This document shows, piece by piece, positions 12,001-24,300 of a DNA stretch of 64,000 bases. Numbering within the stretch: the first letter of the stretch is position 1; every line of letters starts with the position of its first letter. A model generated the notes under the pieces. The model was not told where the DNA came from, ran no database searches, and was given only the letters and a program-made list of their open reading frames with translations. The DNA is from Branchiostoma lanceolatum. Its lineage: Eukaryota > Chordata > Leptocardii > Amphioxiformes > Branchiostomatidae. Made by a program: the position numbers and the translations under genes. The stretch lies in assembly GCF_035083965.1 (NCBI RefSeq), contig NC_089726.1, positions 67,001 through 131,000 on the forward strand, written 5' to 3'.

Positions 12001-13396
12001 GGTCCAGGTAGCAGTGGCAGTTGTTCTCCGTGACGTGGCTCTCCGTGGTGGTCTCCAGGCAGTGCATGAGGTGGTCGCGCTGCAGCAGGAACTCGCGCTC
12101 CTCGTAAGTGGGCCGCGTGCCGCGCACCAGGTGCCGCCCGCGCTCGCCGCCCTTCTTGGACTGGATGACGGAGGTGAAGTTGGAGACGATGACGGTGAGC
12201 GGCAGCGTCAGCAGGATGACGCTCGTGATGGAGCAGAACGCCGTCACCAGCTTCCCGGGGATCGTGCGCGGCGTCATGTCGCCGTACCCCAGAGTCGTCA
12301 TGGTGACGATGATGTACCAGAAGCCCTCCGGGATGCTGGAGAAGTAGGAGTTGGGGTGGTTCCGCTCGGCGTAGAACACCATGGTGGCGAAGATGATGAC
12401 GGCCATGCTGAGCGCGAACAGCAGGAAGCCCAGGTCCCGCGCGCAGCCCTTCAGCGTGTCGCCTAGCAACCGGAGCCCGGGCGAGGAGCGCGACAGCTTG
12501 AAGATGCGGAAGACGCGGAAGACCCTGAGCGTGACGAACAGCCCGTTGACGCTGTTGTTGGCGGGGATGCACAGCCCGATGTAGAAGGGCAGGATGGAGA
12601 CGATGTCGATGACGCTCATGGCGCTCTTGACGAACCCGCCTCTGTCCGGCGCGGCAAACAGGCGGATGAGGTACTCCGCCGTGAAGATGACCACGCAGGC
12701 CGTCTCCAGGCAGGAGAAGGACAGCGAGTACCGCACGCCGCACGGAACCTTCTCCGCCATCTTGGGCGGGAACGGCGCGCAGTTCAGCGTCTCCACCACG
12801 TTCGCGAAGACGGACACGGCGATGAAGAAGCCTGTGACGTAGAAGAAGACGAGTCCCAGCGTGGTCTCGTCCGGGTTCTCCACGATGCGCCACGTTTTCT
12901 CGCGGAAGTTGGCGGGCTCCGGCGGCGCCTGCGCCTCCCTGGCCGCCGCGCTGACGGCCGCCTCGTGCGCCTCCTTCCTGTCGATGTACGCCTCCCGGCA
13001 GCACGGCCCGATCGCGTCCGCGTCGTTCGGGATCCCGAAGAAGTGGAGCTCCTCGTCGTACGCCGACACGCTCTCGCTCTCGGGGTAGTGCAGCCGCCCG
13101 GTGCGGTAGAAGCTGAGGATGTACCGGAACAGGTCGGGGTCCCGGTCGAAGAAGTACTCCCCTTTGCCATCATCGAAGAAATACTCTTTTTCGTCACTGC
13201 CGAGCAGAGTGTCCGGGAACCGCTCCAGCAGGTGCCGCCATATTTCAAACCGGGTCCCGCCCACGTTCAGGGCGAGCCGCTCGGTGCCCGCCCGGCGCCT
13301 TTTCAGCGGGAGCGGCGGCACGTACACCGGCTGGCAGGCCGCGGTGTAGAGTACAACACTTCCCGCGCACCTGGTCATGTCGGCACACCTGTCCAT
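11963..13396 (-). CDS. KCND-like: Intronless Kv4/Shal-like voltage-gated potassium channel
   Basis: A 477-residue frame. The start is the ATG at 13396; an in-frame GTG and then a TGA lie just upstream. Order of domains: T1 tetramerisation domain about 41-143 (NVGGTRF, PDTLLGS, EYFFDRDP, FYRTGRLHYP); six membrane segments, S1 about 182-203, S2 227-248, S3 257-276, S4 287-305 with R291, R294, R297, K300, R303, S5 321-343, S6 383-405; pore loop with TTLGYGD at 367-373. The tail EEREFLLQRDHLMHCLETTT resembles the dileucine dendritic-targeting motif of Kv4. The T1, S4 and pore blocks match Shal far better than Shaker, Shab or Shaw. Oddities: S109 replaces the first Cys of the T1 zinc site (H103 and C132-C133 remain); S6 reads P-L-T (399-401) instead of PVP; the Kv4-type N-terminal KChIP-binding peptide is absent; the tail is short. 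No introns, so a retrocopy is possible. The frame is intact over the whole core. Confidence 0.93.
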   Translation of the reverse strand: MDRCADMTRCAGSVVLYTAACQPVYVPPLPLKRRRAGTERLALNVGGTRFEIWRHLLERFPDTLLGSDEKEYFFDDGKGEYFFDRDPDLFRYILSFYRTGRLHYPESESVSAYDEELHFFGIPNDADAIGPCCREAYIDRKEAHEAAVSAAAREAQAPPEPANFREKTWRIVENPDETTLGLVFFYVTGFFIAVSVFANVVETLNCAPFPPKMAEKVPCGVRYSLSFSCLETACVVIFTAEYLIRLFAAPDRGGFVKSAMSVIDIVSILPFYIGLCIPANNSVNGLFVTLRVFRVFRIFKLSRSSPGLRLLGDTLKGCARDLGFLLFALSMAVIIFATMVFYAERNHPNSYFSSIPEGFWYIIVTMTTLGYGDMTPRTIPGKLVTAFCSITSVILLTLPLTVIVSNFTSVIQSKKGGERGRHLVRGTRPTYEEREFLLQRDHLMHCLETTTESHVTENNCHCYLDHWAPDLAVKKAQ

Positions 13397-13402
13397 CTTC
13401 AC

Positions 13403-13645
13403 GCCGCCTCACAGAGTACCACAGTACCGGCAAACCTACCACCCACTACATACCTGTGCATGGTCACACCTGTGCATGTTCACACCGCCGTGTACACGAC
13501 CTACACAGGTATCACCTTTCCCGAACGTTGACCGATCTCTCCACGAGTCACGGGTGCAGCCTTGGTCAAACACTGTTTTACACGGCTGTTTCACAATCCG
13601 TCACACTACGGCTTCGTTATACGGTGTTCCCTATGGACGCCGGAT
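13403..13645. other. Upstream region of the Kv4-like gene
   Basis: The minus-strand 5' flank of the channel gene, with a few cacctgtgcatg-type repeats. No TATA box or clear promoter motif could be supported. Confidence 0.4.
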
Positions 13646-13795
13646 CAGTAGATGTAATAAACGGTGGGTACGAGCGGTGGATCAGTGGACGTTATAAACG
13701 GTGGATCAGTGGACGTTATAAACGGTGGGTCAGTGGACGTTATAAACGCTGGATCAGTGGACGTTATAAACGCTGTAACAGTAGAAGAGAATTTC
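13646..13795. repeat. 24-bp short array
   Basis: About six copies of a unit with core ggatcagtggacgttataaa. Not coding. Confidence 0.88.
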
Positions 13796-14024
13796 AGTCA
13801 CTCCTTTTACAGCAATGGGAACATGTTGCAGCATCTTACAACAAAGAGAGCATGCGCACTTGACCCGGCAGGTCTTTCCTTTCTTAGCATATCTTCGGTT
13901 CCGACGTCTTGATTCTCACGTCTCCCTTCCCATACTTCCCACGTCATCACATCTCCTCTTGCTTACCTTCCTGCCGAGCTGATACCCCAAGGCCAGCTCT
14001 GCGGTTCGACCCTACAACAGCAGG

Positions 14025-14325
14025 ACTCGGTGCTACAACAGCAGGGACTTGTCGCTGAACGCTGCCCAACAGCAGACACTCTGCGCTGAACGCTTTCCAA
14101 CACGGCAACAACAGAGACTCTGTGCTGAACGCTGCTCCGCGCTGAACGCTTTCCAACACGGCAACAGCAAAGACTCTGTGCTGAACGATGCTCGGCGCTG
14201 AACGCTTTCCAACACGGCAACAACAGAGACTCTGTGCTGAACGATGCCCGGCGCTGAACGATGCCCGGCGCTGAACGATGCTCGGCGCTGAACGATGCCC
14301 GGCGCTGAACGCTGCCCAGGTACGA
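14025..14325. repeat. Diverged short repeats
   Basis: Repeated gctgaacgatgcccggc and tttccaacacggcaacaaca motifs in irregular order. The minus-strand open frames here are repeat translations. Confidence 0.8.
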
Positions 14326-14700
14326 AATGTAGGTCCGGCCCTACAAGCCCTACATACGTAATGACTCCATTGAAGCAGGAGCGACGTTAGCAATGATGAA
14401 CGAGGCTGTCAGATCAATGGCTGCGGTCGGGAGCCGGGCTCTAACGTGTGCATATCCGCACGGCTCTGCCGCAGCGCTGATAATAGCGGACATGCATTAT
14501 TAATGACCCTAGCGGGGCGCGCACAGGTAGCGCGGCAACAGGAGAAATTACGTCCGAGCCGTGGCGGGGACATAAACCATCAGTACCGGAGAAATGACTC
14601 ACAGATACATGGCGCAGGCCGGAAAATGGGCGATAAATACAGGAAACAATCAACCGACGATTAATCGATATCAGCCCCGAAAAAAGCTGATGCAAAAACT
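14326..14700. other. Unique spacer, nothing recognised
   Basis: Non-repetitive sequence between two repeat blocks. No supported gene, RNA or element. Confidence 0.5.
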
Positions 14701-15060
14701 CAACCTCTGATGGTTTATCAACACAGGAGCCCTCAATAGATCGATGAGGGAAATTTTTCTTTGCTGTAGTCAATATCATTCATGCAGGAAACTGAGCCTC
14801 CAATAACTGATCGATATGGGAAATTCAGCTCCCTATAACTGATCAATACAGGAAACAGCGTCTAATGATCGGTACAGGAAACTGAGCTTCCAATGACAGA
14901 TCGATACAGGAAACAACGTCTAATGGCTAATCGATACAGGAAACAGCGTCTATGGTAATCGATACAGGAAACAGCGTCCAATGGCTAATCGATACAGGAA
15001 ACAGCGTCTATGGTAGTCGATACAGGAAACAGCGTCCAATGGCTACTGGAACAGAGCCCG
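14701..15060. repeat. Irregular repeat of atcgatacaggaaacag
   Basis: About a dozen copies of gatcgatacaggaaacagcg-like units, tightening to a regular array of about 26 bp at 14895-15050. Confidence 0.85.
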
Positions 15061-16244
15061 AGTCCCCGATGGTCAGAGATAAGGAGCGCCGTGGCTGCGG
15101 TAGGGAAGGGAGGGTCGGTCTCCACACTGAAACAGACGTGAAATATAGCTCTATTCACCTTTACTCTACAAGTCTTTTCCCTACGGTCTGCCAGCGGTTT
15201 ATCACCTCTCTTTGTTCCATTATTTCTTTATCAAACGTCTCCATGACACAAAAGGTGATGCTGTTAAATCAGCTCTACCAGTTGTGCTTCCCGCACAAAA
15301 CACATAAATGAATAATAAGACTAAAATATAGAGATAATAGTATCAATAGCAATAAAGAAATATACATGTACTATAAATATAACATTAGTACAAAACCAAT
15401 GTAACGACAAAACCAGAGTATGATTAGCGCGGCCTGGTGGCACAAGACGCACAACAGTAGAATGATGTCCAAGAGCGGAACGACGATAAACCTATAGTGC
15501 GGATGGTTCAACAACTGCCGTTAGAATACAAGCATATCTACAGCCCCTGTCACACTTGTGCGTATATACAAGTCCGCAGGAGTTGCGTATTAACATGTTT
15601 TTAGTTTAGGTTAAGTTTGCAGCCGAAGAAGTAATTTCTTTGGTTCAATAACCAGGCTGCACAACGGTATGTCAACGTGAAAATGTTGGTGCGCAACTCA
15701 TATTAAGTATCTTCTGTATTATTGTGTATTATGTGATTGTAAACCCCGCAGCAATTCAGCATTGGCTGCCATTGCATGGGTAATTTAGGACCAATAAACC
15801 ATTTATTATCATTATTATTAATACTAAAGCCCCGGCCGACATAATGCGTTACTGGTTGGGCTGCTGCTGTCTCCATCCGGATGTGTCTTTATCTGTTGCT
15901 ATTTATATGTTCATTGCCTTCTCCTGACATCAGATATTGGCGGAAAAGAATTCATTGGCAAATGATTAGGAATGTTGAAAACATACAAATTTAAACAAAA
16001 TTAACATACAGCCGACGTGCTACTGTGTGGGGTGAATTGTTATGACCTGCAATATTCACACCCTAAAGTTACCCATTTTTACATTATGATCAATACAGAT
16101 TTCTCCTAGTTGGGCCCGAGTGTCTAGGCCGCACCGGAAAGCAGCAGGCCTGAGTCGGCTGGACGGTTCTCCCTCCAACAATCGTGATGGCCTGAAGATC
16201 ATAGCAGAGCCTTTGACCTCGGAAACGCGCATTGAATTACGCTA
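15061..16244. other. AT-rich intergenic region without recognised features
   Basis: About 1.2 kb of AT-rich sequence. No frame, splice pattern, RNA gene or repeat stands out on either strand. Confidence 0.55.
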
Positions 16245-17003
16245 CAGCAGCAGTACACAACAGTACACAACAGTACACAACAGTACACAACAGTACACAA
16301 CAGTACACAACAGTACACAACAGTACACAACAGTACACAACAGTACACAACAGAAGTACACAACAGTACACAACAGTACACAACAGAAGTACACAACAGA
16401 AGTACACAACAGAAGTACACAACAGTACACAACAGTACACAACAGTACACAACAGAAGTACACAACAGAAGTACACAACAGAAGTACACAACAGTACACA
16501 ACAGTACACAACAGTACACAACAGTACACAACAGAAGTACACAACAGAAGTACACAACAGTACACAACAGTACACAACAGTACACAACAGTACACAACAG
16601 AAGTACACAACAGTACACAACAGTACACAACAGTACACAACAGTACACAACAGTACACAACAGAAGTACACAACAGAAGTACACAACAGTACACAACAGT
16701 ACACAACAGTACACAACAGTACACAACAGTACACAACAGAAGTACACAACAGAAGTACACAACAGAAGTACACAACAGTACACAACAGTACACAACAGTA
16801 CACAACAGTACACAACAGTACACAACAGAAGTACACAACAGTACACAACAGAAGTACACAACAGTACACAACAGTACACAACAGAAGTACACAACAGAAG
16901 TACACAACAGTACACAACAGTACACAACAGTACACAACAGAAGTACACAACAGTACACAACAGAAGTACACAACAGTACACAACAGTACACAACAGTACA
17001 CTG
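16245..17003. repeat. 10/13-bp satellite (agtacacaac / agaagtacacaac)
   Basis: Alternating runs of a 10-bp unit (cagtacacaa) and a 13-bp variant carrying an extra gaa triplet-like insert. All frames are open on both strands over 250-290 codons for trivial reasons of composition. The order of 10- and 13-bp units is not periodic. Confidence 0.97.
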
Positions 17004-17062
17004 ACTCGCACCCAGGCCTGAAGCAAGAAGCGGGGAGACGAAATGATGCCCCGGATAATCAA

Positions 17063-17116
17063 CTTAACTTAACTCAACTCAACTCAACTCAACTCAACTC
17101 AACTCAACTCAACTAA
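17063..17116. repeat. (aactc)n pentanucleotide microsatellite
   Basis: About ten perfect copies of aactc. Confidence 0.97.
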
Positions 17117-17282
17117 AACAGCTTTATTGCAACAACATCGTGGGTAGAGCTGCAGTCCATATCGGTTAAGTCTTACGTTCACTCGACTATTTACAAAACT
17201 GACGGGGGACATGAACTATGTTTCTGCAACATAGAAACGGATGCGACACGTGGTGGGCACAGAAATCCATATATGGGCATAG

Positions 17283-18283
17283 TCATCTCGTGCCCAGGTA
17301 GTCGGGTCGGGAGAATGGGTCATCTCGTGCCCAGGTAGTCGGGTCGGCAGAAGGGGTCATCTCGTGCCCAGGTAGTCGGGTCGGGAGAGGGGGTCATCTC
17401 GTACCCAGTAGTCGGGTCGGGAGAGGGGGTCATCTCGTACCCAGGTAGTCGGGTCGGGAGAGGGGGTCATCTCGTGCCCAGGTAGTCGGGTCGGGAGAGG
17501 GGGTCATCTCGTACCCAGGTAGTCGGGTCGGGAGAGGGGGTCATCTCGTACCCAGGTAGTCGGGTCGGGAGAGGGGGTCATCTCGTACCCAGGTAGTTGG
17601 GTCGGGAGAGGGGGTCATCTCGTACCCAGGTAGTCGGGTCGGCAGAAGGGGTCATCTCGTGCCCAGGTAGTCGGGTCGGGAGAGGGGGTCATCTCGTACC
17701 CAGTAGTCGGGTCGGGAGAGGGGGTCATCTCGTACCCAGGTAGTCGGGTCGGGAGAGGGGGTCATCTCGTGCCCAGGTAGTCGGGTCGGGAGAGGGGGTC
17801 ATCTCGTACCCAGGTAGTCGGGTCGGGAGAGGGGGTCATCTCGTACCCAGGTAGTCGGGTCGGGAGAGGGGGTCATCTCGTACCCAGGTAGTTGGGTCGG
17901 GAGAGGGGGTCATCTCGTACCCAGGTAGTCGGGTCGGCAGAAGGGGTCATCTCGTGCCCAGGTAGTCGGGTCGGGAGAGGGGGTCATCTCGTACCCAGTA
18001 GTCGGGTCGGGAGAGGGGGTCATCTCGTACCCAGGTAGTCGGGTCGGGAGAGGGGGTCATCTCGTGCCCAGGTAGTCGGGTCGGGAGAGGGGGTCATCTC
18101 GTACCCAGGTAGTCGGGTCGGGAGAGGGGGTCATCTCGTACCCAGGTAGTCGGGTCGGGAGAGGGGGTCATCTCGTACCCAGGTAGTCGGGTCGGGAGAG
18201 GGGGTCATCTCGTACCCAGGTAGTCGGGTCGGGATAGGGGGTCATCTCGTACCCAGGTAGTCGGGTCGGGAGAAGGGGTCGTC
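17283..18283 (-). repeat. 37-bp array carrying the 3' end of the coiled-coil gene's last exon
   Basis: About 27 units with core catctcgtacccaggtagtc followed by gggtcgggagaggggg. On the minus strand the unit reads ccgacccgactacctgggta then cgagatgacc, the same bases that encode the last residues (SRPDYLGTR-stop) of the exon ending at 18242. Within the array a block of eight units recurs: ggcagaaggggtcatc at about 17341, 17640 and 17937, each followed by a shortened cccagtagtc unit. This is a higher-order repeat of about 297 bp. Confidence 0.93.
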
Positions 18284-18376
18284 CCATGACGACACGGGGA
18301 CGGTCCTGGTGTAGAATTTGTGCTCGGGGTTGGCGTTCGCCCGCTGCCGCGCCCCCAGCACGGACATATGGCTGAT
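18242..18376 (-). CDS. Coiled-coil gene, coding exon 8 (C-terminus)
   Basis: The acceptor tttcag lies just before ISHMSVLGARQRANANPEHK. The exon runs to …FSRPDYLGTR-stop and its last bases belong to the 37-bp array. The phase-0 entry agrees with the previous exon. If the GGTACGAG in the unit acts as donor, the stop would be bypassed. Confidence 0.6.
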   Translation of the reverse strand: MSHMSVLGARQRANANPEHKFYTRTVPVSSWDDPFSRPDYLGTR

Positions 18377-21300
18377 CTGAAAACACAAGGAAAATGGCGG
18401 ATCTGTGAAACTGTAGCCTCCTTGGTATCTGTATCTAAATAGCCGGTATAACCGCCATTCGGCGTAACACACCAGCTTGGTAAAGCACAGAAAAATAGAT
18501 AAATGATGTCATAAATTGTGTTTGATTGTGAGAAGACTTTTTGACGCACTAAATTCATCATGCAGTTCTGTGATGTCAGATGATAGTTAAAGTTTCAATA
18601 TTGTCCAAAGAAAACCGCCAGAAGTACAAAATGAAAAACTCACTTTGTTCCACCTGTTCTCTTCCTCCAGTCCCTCTTCTCTCTGCTTCTCCCTCACCCA
18701 CGCATGCGCTCTCTGCTGGAGCATGCCCTGCAGCTTCTTGGTCTGAGGAGAACAGAAGCTGATAATCTCAGATATGAGGCTAAGCAGTAAAGAAGAAGAG
18801 AAGAGAAGCCCGGATGTTAGCTGGCCCGGGGAGCCCGGATGTTAGCTGGCCCGGGGAGCCCGGATGTTAGCTGGCCCGGGGAGCCCGGATGTTAGCTGGC
18901 CCGGGGAGCCCGGATGTTAGCTGGCCCGGGGAGCCCGGATGTTAGCTGGCCCGGGGAGCCCGGATGTTAGCTGGCCCGGGGAGCCCGGATGTTTGCCGGC
19001 CCGGGGAGCCCGGATGTTAGCTGGCCCGGGGAGCCCGGATGTTCGCTGGCCCGGGGGAAGTCTTTCATGTTAGCGGGCTTAGGGAAACAATGCGGTCCCA
19101 AACAAAAGTACTATAACATACTTAACATTCATTATCTACGTTCGGTACAGTTCAGTCATTCACCAACCTGGTGAAACTGTTCGCGGATAGATATCTACAG
19201 AAATACTCATTGATATGTTCAACTCCATCCAGATAGCTCACCGCGCTTTCAGGAATGTCGTGACCTCAAAACACTATAGAAGCCAATGACTAGATTTTTC
19301 GTTCTACAAATGGCTCAGGTAATGACGTAGACTATGACGAAGACTATGACGTAGACTATGGTGATTCTTTCTTGCTGAACCTGACTAGAACTGACCTCAG
19401 ATTTCTCCTTGTGCAGTTTCTTGGAGAGGTCCCGTCTGTCGGTGACGCTGGTGTGGATGTGATTCTGTGGAGAAGAATGTACCACAAGTGACGAGTCTTT
19501 CGAAAGTTTCTGGACATTTCCGACTTTAAGAGGAGTGACCCAGGGTTAGGGTTGTGGGTAGGGTTAGGGTTATGTTTAGGACCCAGGGTTAGGGTTGTGG
19601 GTAGGGTTAGGGTTATGTTTAGGACCCAGTGTTAGGGTTGTGGGTAAGGGTTAGGGTTATGTTTAGGACCCAGGGTTAGGGTTGTGGGTAGGGTTAGGGT
19701 TATGTTTAGGACCCAGGGTTAGGGTTGTGGGTAAGGGTTAGGGTATGTGTAGGACCCAGGGTTAGGGTTGCGGGTAGGGTTAGGGTTATGTTTATGTTTA
19801 GGACCCAGGGTTAGGGTTGCGGGTAGGGTTAGGGTTAGGGTTATGTTTAGGACCTAGGGTTAGGGTTGGGTTAGGGTTACGAGATAACTGACCAGGCATA
19901 TCCGGTTGTCGGCAGCCAGCCACTTGACCAGCCGCAGGAGGCTGCTGTTGTCCCGTCGCAGACGCTGAACCTCGTCCCGGAGAACCTCGTTCTCGTCAAG
20001 AACCCTCTAGAGAACGGGAGGGAGAAACGCTCGTGAAATTCTAAGCACGACCAAATGTTATGTTTAACCACAGATGCAACAGAGACGCTGCTATTGGCTA
20101 GTCTGGCGGGGAGGCAATGGCGCGGTGGAGAAGTGCGCGATGGGACGTCTTACAAATCACTCTCTTCTTCAGACGAACAAATGTTGTAGAAAAGTGTGTG
20201 AACTTCTTACAAATCAAGTTCATCTTCAGGATGTCTTACCTGATTTGTCCTCATGACGTCATCGATGTTGAGCGCAGACATCGGCTTCTTGGACGCAGGA
20301 GCAGGAAAACACTCGTCAGGAACCCGCAGGTATGTTACCTGGGCAACAGAACACAGACACGTTACCAGGGCAAAAGAACACAGAGACGTTACCAGGGTAG
20401 CTGAACACAGACATGTTACTGTGTAACAGAACACAGCCACGTAGTACCCGGGCAACAAAACACAGCCACATTACCCGGACAACAGAACACAGCCACGTTA
20501 CCCGGGTAACAGAACACAGCCACATTACCCGGGCAACAGAACACAGCCACGTTACCCGGGCAACAGAACACAGCCACGTTACCCGGGTAACAGAACACAG
20601 CCACATTACCCGGGCAACAGAGCACAGCCACGTTACCCGGGCAACAGAACACAGACATGTTACCCGGGCAACAGAACACAGCCACGTTACCTGGACAATA
20701 GAACACCGTGCGCCACGTTACCCGGACAACAGAACACCGTGCGCCACGTTACCCGGGCAACAGAACACACCCACGTTACCCGGGCAACAGAACATCCGCA
20801 CGTTACTCTGGCTTCACGTCAGCAACGGAACAGTTTTACAGAACATACCCATGTACATAACCTGGACAACAGGAAGTTGGTAGTCCAACAAAACATATTC
20901 AGTTAACAGTCGGAGGGGAATTACGGGCATCTACCTGCGAGACCCGACTGTCCTGCGCCGGGGACCTCCTCCGCTGGCCGGCGGGGCTGGTTGGTTGTTG
21001 CTGCCCGGCGAGGCCGGTTGGTTGCGCGGGCGGCCTGCCCGGTAAGCCTGCCCGGAGGAGCTCGGAGTCGTGCCGGCACTTGTACCTGTCCAGCTCGGCC
21101 TGGGTCCGCCGCAGCTCCTGCTGCAGCTCGCCCATTGTCTGCGTCGCTAGGGAGATGCACGGGGGGAATTATTTAATGATGCAATCTGGGCAAACGGAAA
21201 CCTTAGTCGCATAATCAATGTCTCAGGATATATCAGTTGTAGAAGTTAACAACATTTGGTTTTAGCCCTAGTTTCATGGAAACTGCGCCTCTATTCAAGT

Positions 21301-24300
21301 TGATGAGTCCCGGGTTCTCACCTTGCCGTGCGCGCTGGTCGTGCCTAGGTGTAGGTTTAATGACGGGTTCTCACCTTGCCGTGCGCGCTGGTCGTGCCTA
21401 GGTGTAGGTTTAGTGACGGGTGCTCACCTTGCCGTGCGCGCTGGTCGTGCCTAGGTGTGGGTTTAGTGACGGGTTCTCACCTTGCCGTGCGCGCTGGTCG
21501 TGCCTAGGTGTAGGTTTAGTGACGGGTTCTCACCTTGCCGTGCGCGCTGGTCGTGCCTAGGTGTAGGTTTAGTGACGGGTGCTCACCTTGCCGTGCGCGC
21601 TGGTCGTGCCTAGGTGTGGGTTTAGTGACGGGTTCTCACCTTGCCGTGCGCGCTGGTCGTGCCTAGGTGTAGGTTTAGTGACGGGTTCTCACCTTGCCGT
21701 GCGCGCTGGTCGTGCCTATTTGTAGGTTTAGTGACGGGTTCTCACCTTGCCGTGCGCGCTGGTCGTGCCTAGTTGTAGGTTTAATGACGGGTTCTCACCT
21801 TGCCGTGCGTGCTGGTCGTGCCTAGTTGTAGGTTTAATGACGGGTTCTCACCTTGCCGTGCGCGCTGGTCGTGCCTAGGTGTAGGTTTAATGACGGGTTC
21901 TCACCTTGCCGTGCGCGCTGGTCGTGCCTAGGTGTTGGTTTAGTGACGGGTTCTCACCTTGCCGTGCGCGCTGGTCGTGCCTAGGTGTAGGTTTAGTGAC
22001 GGGTTCTCACCTTGCCGTGCGCGCTGGTCGTGCCTAGGTGTAGGTTTAGTGACGGGTTCTCACCTTGCCGTGCGCGCTGGTCGTGCCTAGGTGTAGGTTT
22101 AATGACGGGTTCTCACCTTGCCGTGCGCGCTGGTCGTGCCTATTTGTAGGTTTAGTGACGGGTTCTCACCTTGCCGTGCGCGCTGGTCGTGCCTATTTGT
22201 AGGTTTAGTGACGGGTTCTCACCTTGCCGTGCGCGCTGGTCGTGCCTAGGTGTAGGTTTAGTGACGGGTTCTCACCTTGCCGTGCGCGCTGGTCGTGCCT
22301 AGGTGTAGGTTTAGTGACGGGTTCTCACCTTGCCGTGCGCGCTGGTCGTGCCTAGGTGTAGGTTTAATGACGGGTTCTCACCTTGCCGTGCGCGCTGGTC
22401 GTGCCTATTTGTAGGTTTAGTGACGGGTTCTCACCTTGCCGTGCGCGCTGGTCGTGCCTATTTGTAGGTTTAGTGACGGGTTCTCACCTTGCCGTGCGCG
22501 CTGGTCGTGCCTAGGTGTAGGTTTAGTGACGGGTTCTCACCTTGCCGTGCGCGCTGGTCGTGCCTAGGTGTAGGTTTAATGACGGGTTCTCACCTTGCCG
22601 TGCGCGCTGGTCGTGCCTAGGTGTTGGTTTAGTGACGGGTTCTCACCTTGCCGTGCGCGCTGGTCGTGCCTAGGTGTAGGTTTAGTGACGGGTTCTCACC
22701 TTGCCGTGCGCGCTGGTCGTGCCTAGGTGTAGGTTTAGTGACGGGTTCTCACCTTGCCGTGCGCGCTGGTCGTGCCTAGGTGTAGGTTTAATGACGGGTT
22801 CTCACCTTGCCGTGCGCGCTGGTCGTGCCTATTTGTAGGTTTAGTGACGGGTTCTCACCTTGCCGTGCGCGCTGGTCGTGCCTATTTGTAGGTTTAGTGA
22901 CGGGTTCTCACCTTGCCGTGCGCGCTGGTCGTGCCTAGGTGTAGGTTTAGTGACGGGTTCTCACCTTGCCGTGCGCGCTGGTCGTGCCTAGGTGTAGGTT
23001 TAGTGACGGGTTCTCACCTTGCCGTGCGCGCTGGTCGTGCCTATTTGTAGGTTTAGTGACGGGTTCTCACCTTGCCGTGCGCGCTGGTCGTGCCTAGGTG
23101 TAGGTTTAGTGACGGGTTCTCACCTTGCCGTGCGCGCTGGTCGTGCCTAGTTGTAGGTTTAGTGACGGGTTCTCACCTTGCCGTGCGCGCTGGTCGTGCC
23201 TAGGTGTAGGTTTAATGACGGGTTCTCACCTTGCCGTGCGCGCTGGTCGTGCCTATTTGTAGGTTTAGTGACGGGTTCTCACCTTGCCGTGCGCGCTGGT
23301 CGTGCCTATTTGTAGGTTTAGTGACGGGTTCTCACCTTGCCGTGCGCGCTGGTCGTGCCTAGTTGTAGGTTTAATGACGGGTTCTCACCTTGCCGTGCGT
23401 GCTGGTCGTGCCTAGGTGTAGGTTTAATGACGGGTTATCACCTTGCCGTGCGCGCTGGTCGTGCCTAGTTGTAGGTTTAATGACGGGTTCTCACCTTGCC
23501 GTGCGCGCTGGTCGTGCCTAGGTGTAGGTTTAGTGACGGTTTCTCACCTTGCCGTGCGCGCTGGTCGTGCCTAGTTGTGGGTTTAATGACGGGTTCTCAC
23601 CTTGCCGTGCGCGCTGGTCGTGCCTAGGTGTAGGTTTAATGACGGGTTCTCACCTTGCCGTGCGCGCTGGTCGTGCCTAGTTGTAGGTTTAATGACGGGT
23701 TATCACCTTGCCGTGCGCGCTGGTCGTGCCTATTTGTAGGTTTAGTGACGGGTTCTCACCTTGCCGTGCGCGCTGGTCGTGCCTAGGTGTAGGTTTAGTG
23801 ACGGGTTCTCACCTTGCCGTGCGCGCTGGTCGTGCCTAGGTGTAGGTTTAATGACGGGTTATCACCTTGCCGTGCGCGCTGGTCGTGCCTAGTTGTAGGT
23901 TTAATGACGGGTTATCACCTTGCCGTGCGCGCTGGTCGTGCCTAGTTGTGGGTTTAATGACGGGTTCTCACCTTGCCGTGCGCGCTGGTCGTGCCTAGGT
24001 GTAGGTTTAGTGACGGGTTCTCACCTTGCCGTGCGCGCTGGTCGTGCCTAGTTGTGGGTTTAATGACGGGTTCTCACCTTGCCGTGCGCGCTGGTCGTGC
24101 CTAGTTGTAGGTTTAATGACGGGTTCTCACCTTGCCGTGCGCGCTGGTCGTGCCTAGGTGTAGGTTTAGTGACGGGTTCTCACCTTGCCGTGCGCGCTGG
24201 TCGTGCCTATTTGTAGGTTTAGTGACGGGTTCTCACCTTGCCGTGCGCGCTGGTCGTGCCTAGTTGTAGGTTTAATGACGGGTTCTCACCTAGCCGGGCG

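Noticed and set aside
12000..13531. Plus-strand and alternative minus-strand frames across the channel gene
   Set aside because: They are shadows of the GC-rich channel frame, which alone shows T1, six membrane segments and TLGYGD.
16199..17116. Proteins of 250-294 codons from STQQYTTVHN-type frames
   Set aside because: 10/13-bp satellite open on both strands in several frames by composition.
19535..19880. A true telomere end
   Set aside because: The TTAGGG runs are short, interrupted by a 57-bp composite unit and lie between two coding exons.
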